DNA of 64,000 nucleotides from Lysobacteraceae bacterium (GTDB lineage: Bacteria > Pseudomonadota > Gammaproteobacteria > Xanthomonadales > Rhodanobacteraceae). The stretch's first letter is position 1. Each line of letters opens with the position of its first letter. A program made the translations under genes and the position numbers. The DNA is taken from positions 1-64,000 of the forward strand of contig JAGWNA010000008.1 of the NCBI GenBank assembly GCA_028871555.1, in the 5' to 3' direction. Positions 29,326 to 38,400 of the stretch are shown here, in pieces. The notes under the pieces were generated by a model. It worked only from the letters and a program-made list of their open reading frames with translations, searched no databases and was not told the DNA's origin.

Positions 29326-31070
29326 GCGGCGCGGTCCGCCGCGAGCAGACGGGCGAATGCCCCGTGCGTGGCGCGCAGCTCGCCTGCGCGACCGACTTCC
29401 ACGATCCGCCCTTCGCTCATCACGGCCACGCGCGCCTCGGCGGCGATGCTGTCCAGCCGGTGCGCGATGCGGATCACCGTGCGCCCGGCGACCAGTTTCG
29501 CCAGCGCCGTGTCGATGACGGCGGCGGTGGCGCCGTCCAGATGCTGGGTGGGTTCGTCGAGCAGCAGCAGCGGCGCATCGCGCAACCAGGCGCGGGCCAG
29601 TGCCAGGCGCTGGCGCTCGCCACCGGACAAGCCCTGGCCATGCTCGCCCAGCGGCGTGTCCAACCCCCGCGGCAGGCGGGCGATGACCGGCACCAGGGCG
29701 GCGGCCTGCACGGCTCGCTCCAACCGGGCATCGTCAGCACCGGGGGCAGCGATCAGCAGGTTCTCGCGAAGCGTGCCGTGGAAGACATGTGCGCGCTGCG
29801 ACAGCCACGCGATGTGCCGGCGCCACGAGGCGATGTCCAGCGCCGTGAGGTCTTCGCCGTTGACCAGGATCCGTCCCCGCTGCGGCACGGCAAAGCCCAT
29901 CAGCAGGTTGAACAGCGTGCTCTTGCCGCTGCCGCTGGCGCCGACCAGGGTCAGCTCGGTGCCGGCGTCCAGACCCAGATCGAGATCGTGCAGCACCACG
30001 CGATCGGGCGTGTAGCCGAAACCGATCTGCTCGAAGGCAATGCCGATCTGCGTTGCCGCGAACGGGGGTGGCGGCGATCCGGCGGCAGCGATCGTCGCGG
30101 CCGCAGCCTCGACGGGCGTGGCCAGCAGGGCGATCAGATCCTCGGCCGCGGCCGCAGCCTCCAACCGCCGATGCCGTTGGGTGCCCAAGGCACGCAGCGG
30201 CAGGAACAGCTCCGGTGCCAGCAGCAGCACGAACAGGCCCGGCTCGAAGGCAAGCGTGCCCCACATCAGGCGAAAGCCGATCAGCACCGCCAGCACGGCA
30301 ATGCTGATGGTGGCGAAAAACTCCAGCACCAGGGCGGACAGAAAGGCGATCCGCAGCACCGCCATGGTCTCCTGCCGATAGGCTTCGCCGGTTGCAGCCA
30401 GCAAGGCCTGTTCGCGCTCCGTCGCACGGCACAGGCGCAAGGTGGTGAGGCCGGACAATGCGTCCATGAAGCGTGCCCCCATCCGCCGCAGGCGCGACCA
30501 GCGCCGCTGGCTGGCCTGTTCGGCGGCACGTCCCACCAGCACCATGAACAGCGGAATCAGCGGCGCGGTCACCAGCAACACCAGCGCCGACCAGGGATCG
30601 GCGCTCAGCACCGCGAGCAGGATCACCGCCGGCACCAGCGCGGCGAACGCCACCTGCGGCAGGTAACCGGCGTAGTAGGGAATCAATGTTTCCACCCCGT
30701 CGACGAAGCGCGTGACGATGTCACCGCTGGATTGCCGGGCGGCCCAGCGCGGCCCCAGCAGGCGCATCCGCTCTTCCAGCGACAACCGCACGCTGGTGCC
30801 GACCCGGGCACCGGCCTCGAACGTGGCCCGTCTTTGCCACAGGACGAGTGCGAAGCGGGTGGCGGCCAGCAGCGGCAATGCGGCAATCGCCGGCCACAGG
30901 TCGGCCAGCCGTCGTCCGGCAAAGATCGCTTCGGCCAGCACATGGGCAACCAGCCACGCACCGAGGCAGATCAGCACTGCCTGGGCAGCCCCCGCGGCGA
31001 TACCGGCATTCAGCAGGCGACGCACGGGACGGGATTGTTCGCGCAGCCAGGCGGTCACGGGGGGAGTCAT
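29322..31070 (-). CDS. cydD: CydD, subunit of thiol-reductant ABC exporter
   Basis: 582 residues from the ATG at 31070 (MTPPVTAW); a further upstream start at 31100 adds ten unconserved residues. Six transmembrane helices are followed by an ABC domain with Walker A GASGSGKST, signature LSGGERQRLALARAWL and Walker B PLLLLDEPTQHLD. It forms a heterodimer with CydC in the inner membrane. Same orientation as, and downstream of, cydA-cydB-cydX, so one transcript probably covers the oxidase and its assembly factor. Confidence 0.94.
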   Translation of the reverse strand: MTPPVTAWLREQSRPVRRLLNAGIAAGAAQAVLICLGAWLVAHVLAEAIFAGRRLADLWPAIAALPLLAATRFALVLWQRRATFEAGARVGTSVRLSLEERMRLLGPRWAARQSSGDIVTRFVDGVETLIPYYAGYLPQVAFAALVPAVILLAVLSADPWSALVLLVTAPLIPLFMVLVGRAAEQASQRRWSRLRRMGARFMDALSGLTTLRLCRATEREQALLAATGEAYRQETMAVLRIAFLSALVLEFFATISIAVLAVLIGFRLMWGTLAFEPGLFVLLLAPELFLPLRALGTQRHRRLEAAAAAEDLIALLATPVEAAAATIAAAGSPPPPFAATQIGIAFEQIGFGYTPDRVVLHDLDLGLDAGTELTLVGASGSGKSTLFNLLMGFAVPQRGRILVNGEDLTALDIASWRRHIAWLSQRAHVFHGTLRENLLIAAPGADDARLERAVQAAALVPVIARLPRGLDTPLGEHGQGLSGGERQRLALARAWLRDAPLLLLDEPTQHLDGATAAVIDTALAKLVAGRTVIRIAHRLDSIAAEARVAVMSEGRIVEVGRAGELRATHGAFARLLAADRAA

Positions 31071-31139
31071 CGGGCATCCCAAATGCAAGGGCCGGCGCAA
31101 AGCCGGCCCCCATCACATTAGTTCAAGTGGTAGCCCGAT

Positions 31140-31352
31140 TCACGCGTCCGCGACGCGGGCTCTCGCCTCATCCGCGGCATGCTCATCCTGCGCGTCGAGC
31201 AGGGCACCGCCGGCCGCGGTGATCAGCACGATCATGCCGGTACCGACCAGCCAGGCGAAATACCAGGCACCGGAACCGCCGAGCACGATGGCCATCAGGA
31301 TCACCACCACGGCGATGACCATGAAGAGAACGAATTGCAGGAAGGTTTTCAT
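31140..31352 (-). CDS. cydX: CydX-like small subunit with extra N-terminal helix
   Basis: 70 residues. The segment WYFAWLVGTGMIVLITAA (from residue 30) matches the CydX core (WYFAWILGT in E. coli), the small subunit that stabilises cytochrome bd. Unlike canonical CydX of ~37 residues, this protein carries an extra hydrophobic helix before it (about residues 4-25), and no start codon lies just ahead of the core. The tail is acidic and Ala rich. It lies 9 bases after cydB, the standard position. Could also be called a cyd-operon membrane protein. Confidence 0.75.
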   Translation of the reverse strand: MKTFLQFVLFMVIAVVVILMAIVLGGSGAWYFAWLVGTGMIVLITAAGGALLDAQDEHAADEARARVADA

Positions 31353-31361
31353 GTCGGATCC

Positions 31362-32495
31362 TCAGTAGGCGTGTTCGTCGGCGGCGACATGCTCGGCCTT
31401 GACCTTGCCGCGCATCACGTAGAAGGCCCAGCTGGTGTACCAGACAACCAGCGGCACGAAGACCGCGGCGAAGCCGACCATCCAGGTCAGGGTGAGCTGG
31501 CTGGAACTGGCATTCCACACGGTGAGGCTCTGCGCCGGCATGCTGCTGGAGGGCAGCAGGAATGGAAACAGCGCCACGCCGGCCGTACCGATGACACCGA
31601 GCCAGGCCACCGCACCCAGCCACCAGGCCAGGTGCGAACGCCTTGCGCCGGCGGCCAGCAGCCCCAGCAGCATCCCGGCGAAGCCGAGCATCGGCACGAT
31701 CCACAGCAGCGGATGGGCGTGGAAGTTGCCGAACCAGGCACCGTCGACCAGCGACACTGCCTGCTGCAACGGCGTCTGTGCGATACCGGGGGCCGGGCTG
31801 CTGGTCAGCACGAAACCCTGCATGCCGCGCACCCAGATACCGCCGATCGCGAACAGCACGATCGCCAGCGCCGCGGACAGACGGGCCAGTGTGCGGGCCC
31901 GCTCATGGATGGCATCCACGGCGCCGTTCATCACGGTCGCCGCCCCCATGAACACCGACAGCGCCGCCGACAGCAGGCCGCACAGGATCGCGAACGGATT
32001 GAGCAGGCCGAGGAAGGAGCCGGTATAGGTCGAGGTGAGATTCCAGCTGAAGTGGAAAGGAGCGCCATGGAACAGGTTGCCGAAGGCGGCGCCGAACACC
32101 ACCATCGGCACCAGGCCGCTGACGAACAGCGCCCAGTCCCAGGTACCGCGCCAGGCCGCCGATGGCAGCTTGCTGCGGTACTCGAAGCCGAGCGGGCGCA
32201 TGATCATGCTCCACAACAGCAGCAGCATCACCACGTAGAAGCCCGAAAAGGCCGTGGCGTAGATCAGCGGGAAAGCGGCGAACACCGCGCCGCCGCCGAG
32301 CACGAACCACACCTGGTTGCCCTCCCAGTGCGGACCGATGATGTTCAACGCGACCCGGCGCTCGAGGTCGGTGCGCCCGACATAGCGCAGGATCGTACCC
32401 ACGCCCATGTCCATGCCCACCATCACGGCCAGTCCGATCAGCAGCACGCCGAGCAGCAGCCACCAGGTGATTTGAAGTACGGCATACAGTTCCAT
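31362..32495 (-). CDS. cydB: Cytochrome bd ubiquinol oxidase subunit II
   Basis: 377 residues, close to E. coli CydB (379), with about eight transmembrane helices. It begins QITWWLLLGVLLIGLAVMVG followed by the conserved DMGVGTILR, and NQVWFVLGGGAVFAAFPLIYA is also typical. It pairs with CydA to form the quinol oxidase that reduces O2 to water at low oxygen. The start lies 3 bases after the cydA stop, so translation is probably coupled. Confidence 0.95.
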   Translation of the reverse strand: MELYAVLQITWWLLLGVLLIGLAVMVGMDMGVGTILRYVGRTDLERRVALNIIGPHWEGNQVWFVLGGGAVFAAFPLIYATAFSGFYVVMLLLLWSMIMRPLGFEYRSKLPSAAWRGTWDWALFVSGLVPMVVFGAAFGNLFHGAPFHFSWNLTSTYTGSFLGLLNPFAILCGLLSAALSVFMGAATVMNGAVDAIHERARTLARLSAALAIVLFAIGGIWVRGMQGFVLTSSPAPGIAQTPLQQAVSLVDGAWFGNFHAHPLLWIVPMLGFAGMLLGLLAAGARRSHLAWWLGAVAWLGVIGTAGVALFPFLLPSSSMPAQSLTVWNASSSQLTLTWMVGFAAVFVPLVVWYTSWAFYVMRGKVKAEHVAADEHAY

Positions 32496-32498
32496 CGG

Positions 32499-34091
32499 TC
32501 AGCCCTCCGCGTAGCCGGCCACGCGGGCGGCCTGCGATCTGTCGTTGATGAGTCGGCCGTCCCCGCTCGCATGGGGCTCATCGGGACCCTTGCGAATCGC
32601 GCGCACCATCAGATACATCTCGGCGATGATGAAGGCCGTATAGAGAGCCACGAAGCCGATCAGCGAGAAGACCATGTAGCCGACGCTGTGGGTGGAGGCG
32701 GACATCCAGGTAGGCAGCATGCCGTAGACCGTCCACGGCTGGCGTCCCAGTTCGGCGACCAGCCAGCCCGTCTCGCAGGCCAGGAACGGCACCGGAATCA
32801 TCCACACGGCGATCTTCAGGAACCAGCGCTTGTGCTCGACGTTGTTGCGCATGCTGTAGATCACCGCCAGCACGAAGAACGCCAGCATCGCCAGGCCCAT
32901 CGCGACCATCGCGCGGAACGACCAGAATATCGGCGCCACCTGCGGAATCGTGTCGCGCGCCGCGGTGGCGATCTGTTCGTCGGTGGCCTTGCTCACGTCC
33001 GCGGCGTAGCGCTGCACCAGGAAGCCATAGCCGAGATCCTTCTGGTGCGACCGGAACTGCGCCAGCGCCGCGGGATCGCCCGGATGGGCCGACAGCGCCT
33101 GCAACGCCGACACGGCGGGGATGCCGTCCCTGATGCGCGCCGCCGCCGCCTGTTCCAGCTGATCGACACCCGGCACCGTGCCATCCAGCGAGTGGGTGAC
33201 CAGCAGCGACAGCGCATAGGGCACCTGCACCTGGCCGCGGTTCAACTGCTCCTGCTGCGACGGAAACGCGATCAGGTTGAACGGCATCGGCGCCGGCTCG
33301 CTCTTCCACAGGCCTTCCATCGCCGCCAGCTTGGTCGGCTGCGCCTGGCCGCCGATGAATCCGAGCGCGTCGCCCAGGGTGATCACGCCCGCCGTGGCCA
33401 GCACACCGAACAGCACCGCCATGCGGAACGAACGGCGGGCCAGTTCGACATGGCGTCGCTGCAGCAGATACCAGGCGCTGACGCCGGCCACGAAGATCGC
33501 CCCGGTGACGTAGCCGGCGATGCTGGTGTGCACGAACTTGGCCTGGGCATCGTGGCTGAAGATCAGCTGGGTCAGGCTGCCCAGTTCCATGCGCATCGTG
33601 GTCGGGTTGAAGCTCGCCCCTTCCGGTGCCTGCATGAAGCTGTTGGCGATCAGGATCCACAGCGCGGACAGGTTCGAACCGAGCGCCACCATGTAGGTGA
33701 CCGCCAGATGCTGGCCCCGCTTCAAACGATCCCAGCCGAACACCATCATGCCGATGAAGGTGGCCTCCAGGAAGAACGCCATCAGGCCCTCGATCGCCAG
33801 CGGCGCGCCGAAGATGTCGCCGACGAAACTGGAATAGAACGACCAGTTGGTGCCGAACTCGAACTCCATGGTGAGGCCGGTGGCGACACCGAGCGCGAAA
33901 TTGATCAGGAACAGTTTGCCCCAGAACTGGGTGATCTCCCGGTAGATCGGCTTGCCGGTGGTGACGTAGACCGTCTCCATCGCGGCCAGCAGGAAGGACA
34001 GGCCAAGAGTCAGCGGGACGAACAGGAAGTGGTACAGCGCGGTCAGCGCGAACTGCCAGCGGGAAAGATCAACGACGGTGATGTCGTGCAT
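32499..34091 (-). CDS. cydA: Cytochrome bd ubiquinol oxidase subunit I
   Basis: 530 residues, long (E. coli-type) quinol loop. Haem ligands are visible: His21 (ALYHFLFVP) and His188 (KFVHTSIAGY), corresponding to E. coli His19 and His186, with Glu101 and Glu109 matching the proton-channel acids. The Q-loop contains WKSEPAPMPFNL with its Lys and Glu. It oxidises quinol and holds haems b558, b595 and d in the inner membrane. First gene of the operon; an FNR/Anr-like box lies upstream. Confidence 0.96.
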   Translation of the reverse strand: MHDITVVDLSRWQFALTALYHFLFVPLTLGLSFLLAAMETVYVTTGKPIYREITQFWGKLFLINFALGVATGLTMEFEFGTNWSFYSSFVGDIFGAPLAIEGLMAFFLEATFIGMMVFGWDRLKRGQHLAVTYMVALGSNLSALWILIANSFMQAPEGASFNPTTMRMELGSLTQLIFSHDAQAKFVHTSIAGYVTGAIFVAGVSAWYLLQRRHVELARRSFRMAVLFGVLATAGVITLGDALGFIGGQAQPTKLAAMEGLWKSEPAPMPFNLIAFPSQQEQLNRGQVQVPYALSLLVTHSLDGTVPGVDQLEQAAAARIRDGIPAVSALQALSAHPGDPAALAQFRSHQKDLGYGFLVQRYAADVSKATDEQIATAARDTIPQVAPIFWSFRAMVAMGLAMLAFFVLAVIYSMRNNVEHKRWFLKIAVWMIPVPFLACETGWLVAELGRQPWTVYGMLPTWMSASTHSVGYMVFSLIGFVALYTAFIIAEMYLMVRAIRKGPDEPHASGDGRLINDRSQAARVAGYAEG

Positions 34092-34301
34092 GAGGGTGGC
34101 TTCCTAAACTGGAGAGTTGGTTGCGTGCTTGCTCATCAATGTGACCATGGGGCATGAGGGCGCCGCGTTTGCATGGGGCTGGCCGGATCCGTTTCGATGT
34201 GCTTCCTCTGTTGAAATATCTCCCATCGATGTTGCCGGCACTTTTCACATGAACGGCTTCGAAAAACTGCATGCATGCCGGATGTGCCGTATCTGCCGTT
34301 C

Positions 34302-34343
34302 AGTATCCCCGTTCGTGAAGACCGGGTTTTTGACTGTGGTCAA
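34302..34343 (-). promoter_or_regulatory. FNR/Anr-like box and -10 element facing cydA
   Basis: TTGACTGTGGTCAA (34330-34343) is a perfect TTGAC-N4-GTCAA inverted repeat, eight of ten against the FNR consensus. On the minus strand GATACT (34307-34302) would place the transcript start near 34295, so the box centre is at about -41.5, the class II activator distance. The leader to cydA would be about 204 bases. Confidence 0.55.
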
Positions 34344-34449
34344 TCGGCACGCCATTGGCGGCGTGAACTTTCTGCCTGTCAGCATGCACCCGCCTGCGAC
34401 CGGCGCAACTGCGGCGTTCGGCCGCAGTACCGCCCCGTCGCCGTTGCAG

Positions 34450-34490
34450 TTGATCCTGGTCAATTTGCCTCGCCCGCTGGTTTCAACAAT
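34450..34490 (+). promoter_or_regulatory. FNR/Anr-like box and -10 element facing ompW
   Basis: TTGATCCTGGTCAA (34450-34463) matches the FNR consensus at nine of ten half-site positions. AACAAT (34485-34490) is a plausible -10 and puts the start near 34497, so the box centre is at about -41. The leader to ompW is about 32 bases. OmpW is known to be FNR-linked in enteric bacteria. Confidence 0.6.
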
Positions 34491-34528
34491 GTCCGCGCCG
34501 CTTCCCTCAACGCACAAGGACAATAGTC

Positions 34529-35140
34529 ATGAAACCGCTGCTCTGCGTGCTCATCGCTGCCGCTCTTGCCGTGGGCGCAGTCTCCAACGCACGTGCCGCC
34601 GACGACACGTGGGTGCTGCGTCTCGGCGTGCATGTGGTCGATCCGAAATCCGACAATGGCCATCTGGCCGGCATGAAGGCCACGGTCCAGAGCGATACCA
34701 AGCCGACCGTCACTCTGGAGTATCTGATCACGCCGTCCTGGAGCGTCGATCTGCTCGCGTCCGCGCCGTTCAGGCATGACGTCAGGTTGAACGGTCAGAC
34801 GGCCGCGACCACCAGGCAACTGCCACCGACGCTCGGAGTGAACTATCACTTCATGCCGGACGCCAGGGTGTCGCCGTTCCTCGGCGCCGGAGTCAACTAC
34901 ACCTATTTCTTCAGCAGCAAGGGCAAGGGCCCGTTGCAGGGCGCCCATGTGACGGTCGACAACAGCTGGGGTGCGGCTGCCCATGCCGGCATCGACGTGC
35001 AACTGTCGCCGAAATGGCTGTTGACTGCCGATGTGCGCTGGATCGGCATCTCGAGCGACGTGCACGTCAACGGTGTCAAGGTGGGTACGGCAAAGATCGA
35101 TCCGCTGGTATACGGCATGAGCTTCGGCTACCGCTTCTGA
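34529..35140 (+). CDS. ompW: OmpW family outer-membrane protein
   Basis: 203 residues with signal peptide (ends NARAAD), then the eight-strand OmpW barrel: WVLRLGVHVVDPKSDNG, TLEYLITPSWSVDLLASAPF, LGVNYHFMPDARVSPFLGAG, YTYFF, and a final strand ending in Phe (SFGYRF) as required for outer-membrane insertion. OmpW forms a narrow hydrophobic channel and is linked to redox and osmotic adaptation. RBS AAGGA precedes the ATG. It is divergent from the cytochrome bd operon, and both sides carry FNR-type boxes. Confidence 0.92.
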   Translation: MKPLLCVLIAAALAVGAVSNARAADDTWVLRLGVHVVDPKSDNGHLAGMKATVQSDTKPTVTLEYLITPSWSVDLLASAPFRHDVRLNGQTAATTRQLPPTLGVNYHFMPDARVSPFLGAGVNYTYFFSSKGKGPLQGAHVTVDNSWGAAAHAGIDVQLSPKWLLTADVRWIGISSDVHVNGVKVGTAKIDPLVYGMSFGYRF

Positions 35141-35179
35141 GGCTGCCCCTCGGCACAGGGACGTGCCGAACCCGCAGCC
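35141..35179 (+). terminator. Possible terminator hairpin after ompW
   Basis: GGCTGC (35141-35146) pairs with GCAGCC (35174-35179), and CGGCAC (35151-35156) with GTGCCG (35163-35168), giving a two-part stem right after the stop codon. There is no T run, so termination is not certain. Confidence 0.4.
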
Positions 35180-35259
35180 GCTGGCGTTTCTGCCGCCCAG
35201 GCTCCCGGCTGTCCAGCCAGAACCACCCGCTATGGAAGGTCTGATCAATCGGCTTCTTG

Positions 35260-35291
35260 CTCGTCATTCCTGCGAAAGCAGGAATGACGAG
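35260..35291. repeat. Dispersed palindrome, CGTCATTCCTGC type
   Basis: Fourteen-base arms CTCGTCATTCCTGC and GCAGGAATGACGAG enclose a GAAA loop. Related to the GTCATCCCAGCG family at 7.1 kb. Confidence 0.8.
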
Positions 35292-35325
35292 AAAAATCAG
35301 AGCATCCCTATAAGCGTGAAGCCTC

Positions 35326-35380
35326 GTTTCCCGTCATTCCCGCGAGGCGCTCGAGCAAGTGCCATTCGTGTCCGGCCGCT
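35326..35380. repeat. Half-element shared with 57.35 kb
   Basis: Begins GTTTCCCGTCATTCCCGCGA and continues with GGCGCTCGAGCAAGTGCCAT. A similar sequence, with the same order of blocks, occurs at 57346-57400. The ~35-base segment after the GTCATTCCC start is not part of the simple palindrome. Confidence 0.6.
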
Positions 35381-35456
35381 CCTGTCACAGCATCGATCCT
35401 CGGCACCTTCCGTCGCGGCATCGACCTCGAGTCCACGGCAATGCCGGGTCCGGTTT

Positions 35457-38400
35457 TCAGGCGACGTCCGGAAGAGTCCGGCCACCACGATGTTCCTCGG
35501 CACTCACGCATTGGATCAGTTCGGCGATGTAGGCCTCGCGTGCCCGGCGATAAACCGGATCCCGCGGACCGCCGATGGACGCCGCATGCATCCGGGCATG
35601 GCTTTCGATCAGGGCCGCCGAAGCCGGGTTGCCGTGATGCAGATACGCACTGGGAGCATCGTTTGCCTCGGCATGCCGTCGCCAGAAAACCGGGTCGCCA
35701 GGCAGGGCGTCGAAGCGTTCCTCCCACAGCAGGGTTGCCGCCAGGGTCCCCAGCGCGGTCACCGGCTGCGTCACGTCCCACTTCGAATCGAAACCGGCCA
35801 GCCAGCCCTGCAGTGCCGATGCCGGCATCGGGCGCGCAAACGCATAGCCCTGCCCGAGGTCCGCGCCGAGGATCTGTGCGGCCTCGATCAAGCCGGGCGT
35901 CTCCAGTCCCTCCACCACGACATCCAGACCCAGATCGTGCCCCAGGCGAATCAGTTGGCGGATGAAGCGCAGGGTGCGCAGCGCCTCGTCGGCGACCTGC
36001 AGGACGATCGTCTGGTCGATCTTGACCCGATCGAACGGCCACTGACGAAGCCGGATGAGTGAACTGTAACCGGCGCCAAGATCGTCCTCGACCAGCCGCA
36101 CGCCCAGTGCCTTGAGCGCCTGCATGCCGTTCTCGCCGGTGGGCGCGGAATGCTCCGTGCCGATCGGCGACTCCAGGATCTCCAGCAGCAGGGCGCCCGG
36201 CGGGCAATGGCTGGTCGCCAGCACGGCTGCCGCGATCCCGGCATAGCGAGGGTCGGTCAAGGCCGCGGCGGACGCATTGACCGACATGTCCAGCGTGCGA
36301 CCTGCCTGTTCCAGCATCTGGCGGCATGCCGCGGCCTGCGTGAGCGCTTCGCGGAACAGCACGATCAGGTCATCTTCACTCAGCGCCGGCAGAAACCGGC
36401 TTGGCGGCAGCAGGCTGCCGTCCACATCGCGCAGGCGCGCCAGCGCCTCCAGCTCCGCAACGCGGCCATCGGCAAGCCTGACCACCGGCTGGTAGTGCAT
36501 CTCGACCGCGGCAGTGGCGACCATCGCACGCCAGCGTTCGCGCACGAAGAACGGCAGCAGTTCGGTTCCCGGCCGCGGTGGCGCAAGGCGGGCCAGCGCC
36601 AGATCCAGCACCGCCCTGATCTGCTCGACGAATGCCTGCTGGTCCTCGCTTTGAAAGCCTCCGGCATAGCGGCTGTAGAGACTGAGCACCACGGCGGGCG
36701 TACGCGGCAGCGGACACAGCGGGATGGCGGTGGCGGAAACAACCCCCAGTTGCATGGCCACCTCGCGCCAGCCCACCATCGCCGGATCGCTGCCGAAGTG
36801 CGCGCAACGCTGGATCGTCGCGGTGCGCCATGCCCGGCCGCTCGGGCCGCCGCCCTCCGGGCTCTGCGCATTGACGCCTACCGGTGCCGTTTCGCCCATT
36901 TCCATCGCCCGCAGGTAATCGGTGAAGGCCGTGCCGGCGACCGCCTCGTAAGTGAAACGACCCGACGCTTCGGGACGCCCCACCGCGCAGGCCATGATCT
37001 CGACATGCGACGCCAGGATGTCGACCGCGCCCTGGATCAGCTCCAGATAGCCTTCCGCCGACCAGGCCAGCGCATTGAGCCGGGCCAGCAGCGCGACGCG
37101 ATGGCGCTGCAACTCGCGCATGCTCTCGAGCTGCCATTGCCGCTCCAGCGCCAGGCGTTGCAGCACGATGCTGAACGGTCGCCGGTCGCGATGCGCATCG
37201 GAAGCCAGCACCACGCTGAACAGATCGCGCAGCCGCTCGATCCCCTCCAGCAGCCATACCTCTTCCACACCGCACGCCGCATAGAAAAACCCGGACTGCG
37301 TGGCACGGGCACGATGGGTGTCCACATCCAGATCGGGACTCAGCAGCAACCGCAGGTGCCACGACAGCCGGCGCTTGATCGCGGCCACATCGTCGGAAGG
37401 CAGGGCGCCGAGAAGTTTCGCGGCGCCTTCATGGCTCAGAAGCTCGACATAGAAGCCTTCCACCAGACTCGGCAACTGGTTTTCCAGCGCCCTGCAACAT
37501 GGCCCGAGCAGGTCCGCGGCCGATTCGCCATACGGCGGATGTTCGTGCCCGTCATGCGCATCGACGGACTCCGCCGCCACCCCCGGCGACGATGGCAGCG
37601 ACCACCATCGGGTGCGCTGCCGCTTTTGCGCCTTGACCTGGTACATCGCCTGATCGGCACGCCGCAGCAACTGCTCGCCACTTGCCTGTGCATGGATCGG
37701 GAACAATGCCACGCCCAGGCTTGCCGAGATCTGGAGTTTCGCTTCGTCGATGGCAAGCGGCTGCTGCAATCCCTGCCAGACGCGCGCCAGCAGGACGTCG
37801 AGATCTTCCGTGGACTCCAGATCCTCCAGCACCAGCACGAATTCGTCTCCGCCCAGGCGGGCAACGTAGTCGTCCGAACGCAGCGCGTTGCGCAAGCGTG
37901 CCGCAACCTGCATCAGGATGCGATCGCCCGCGGCATGGCCATAGCGATCGTTGATCGGCTTGAGATCATCCAGATCCAGCATGCCGACGGCGATCAGGCG
38001 CTGATGCCGCTGCGCCCTGGCGAGGACGCCCTCGAGGTGATTGTCCAGCGCCCGGCGATTGGGCAGGTTGGTCAGCGCATCGTGCAACGCGAGGTGGGTC
38101 TGGCGTTCCTGTTCCCTGAGCAGGGCCTGGCGGTCGCTGTTCTGTCTCAGGGCCAGGCCGGCGGCGTCCGCGATCTCGTCCAGCAGCCTGCACATTTCCG
38201 CATCGAAGGCATCGGCTTCGGCGGTAACGACCACAAAGACCGCAGCCGGCACACGCGTCGACACGCTGGCGCCGGGCATCGATGAAAAAACCGGCCAGCA
38301 GCCGACCGCCCCCATCTGCGCCAATGGCTCCGCGCGCCAGGCACCGGCCACATCCGGATGCGCCGCCGGGTGACTGCGGATGACCGGCGTGCCCTGCATG

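Larger units (their letters stand above)
34092..34528. other. Divergent cydA-ompW intergenic region
   Basis: 437 bases holding two inverted repeats of FNR/Anr type, each with a -10-like element at a consistent distance (listed separately). The part closest to cydA (34092-34295) would be a leader of about 200 bases if the upstream promoter is used; I see no gene in it. Confidence 0.6.

Noticed and set aside
31179..34157. Uninterrupted 992-codon frame antisense to cydAB
   Set aside because: Shadow of the high-GC codon bias of cydA and cydB; composition rich in His/Gln/Arg/Gly and no homology.
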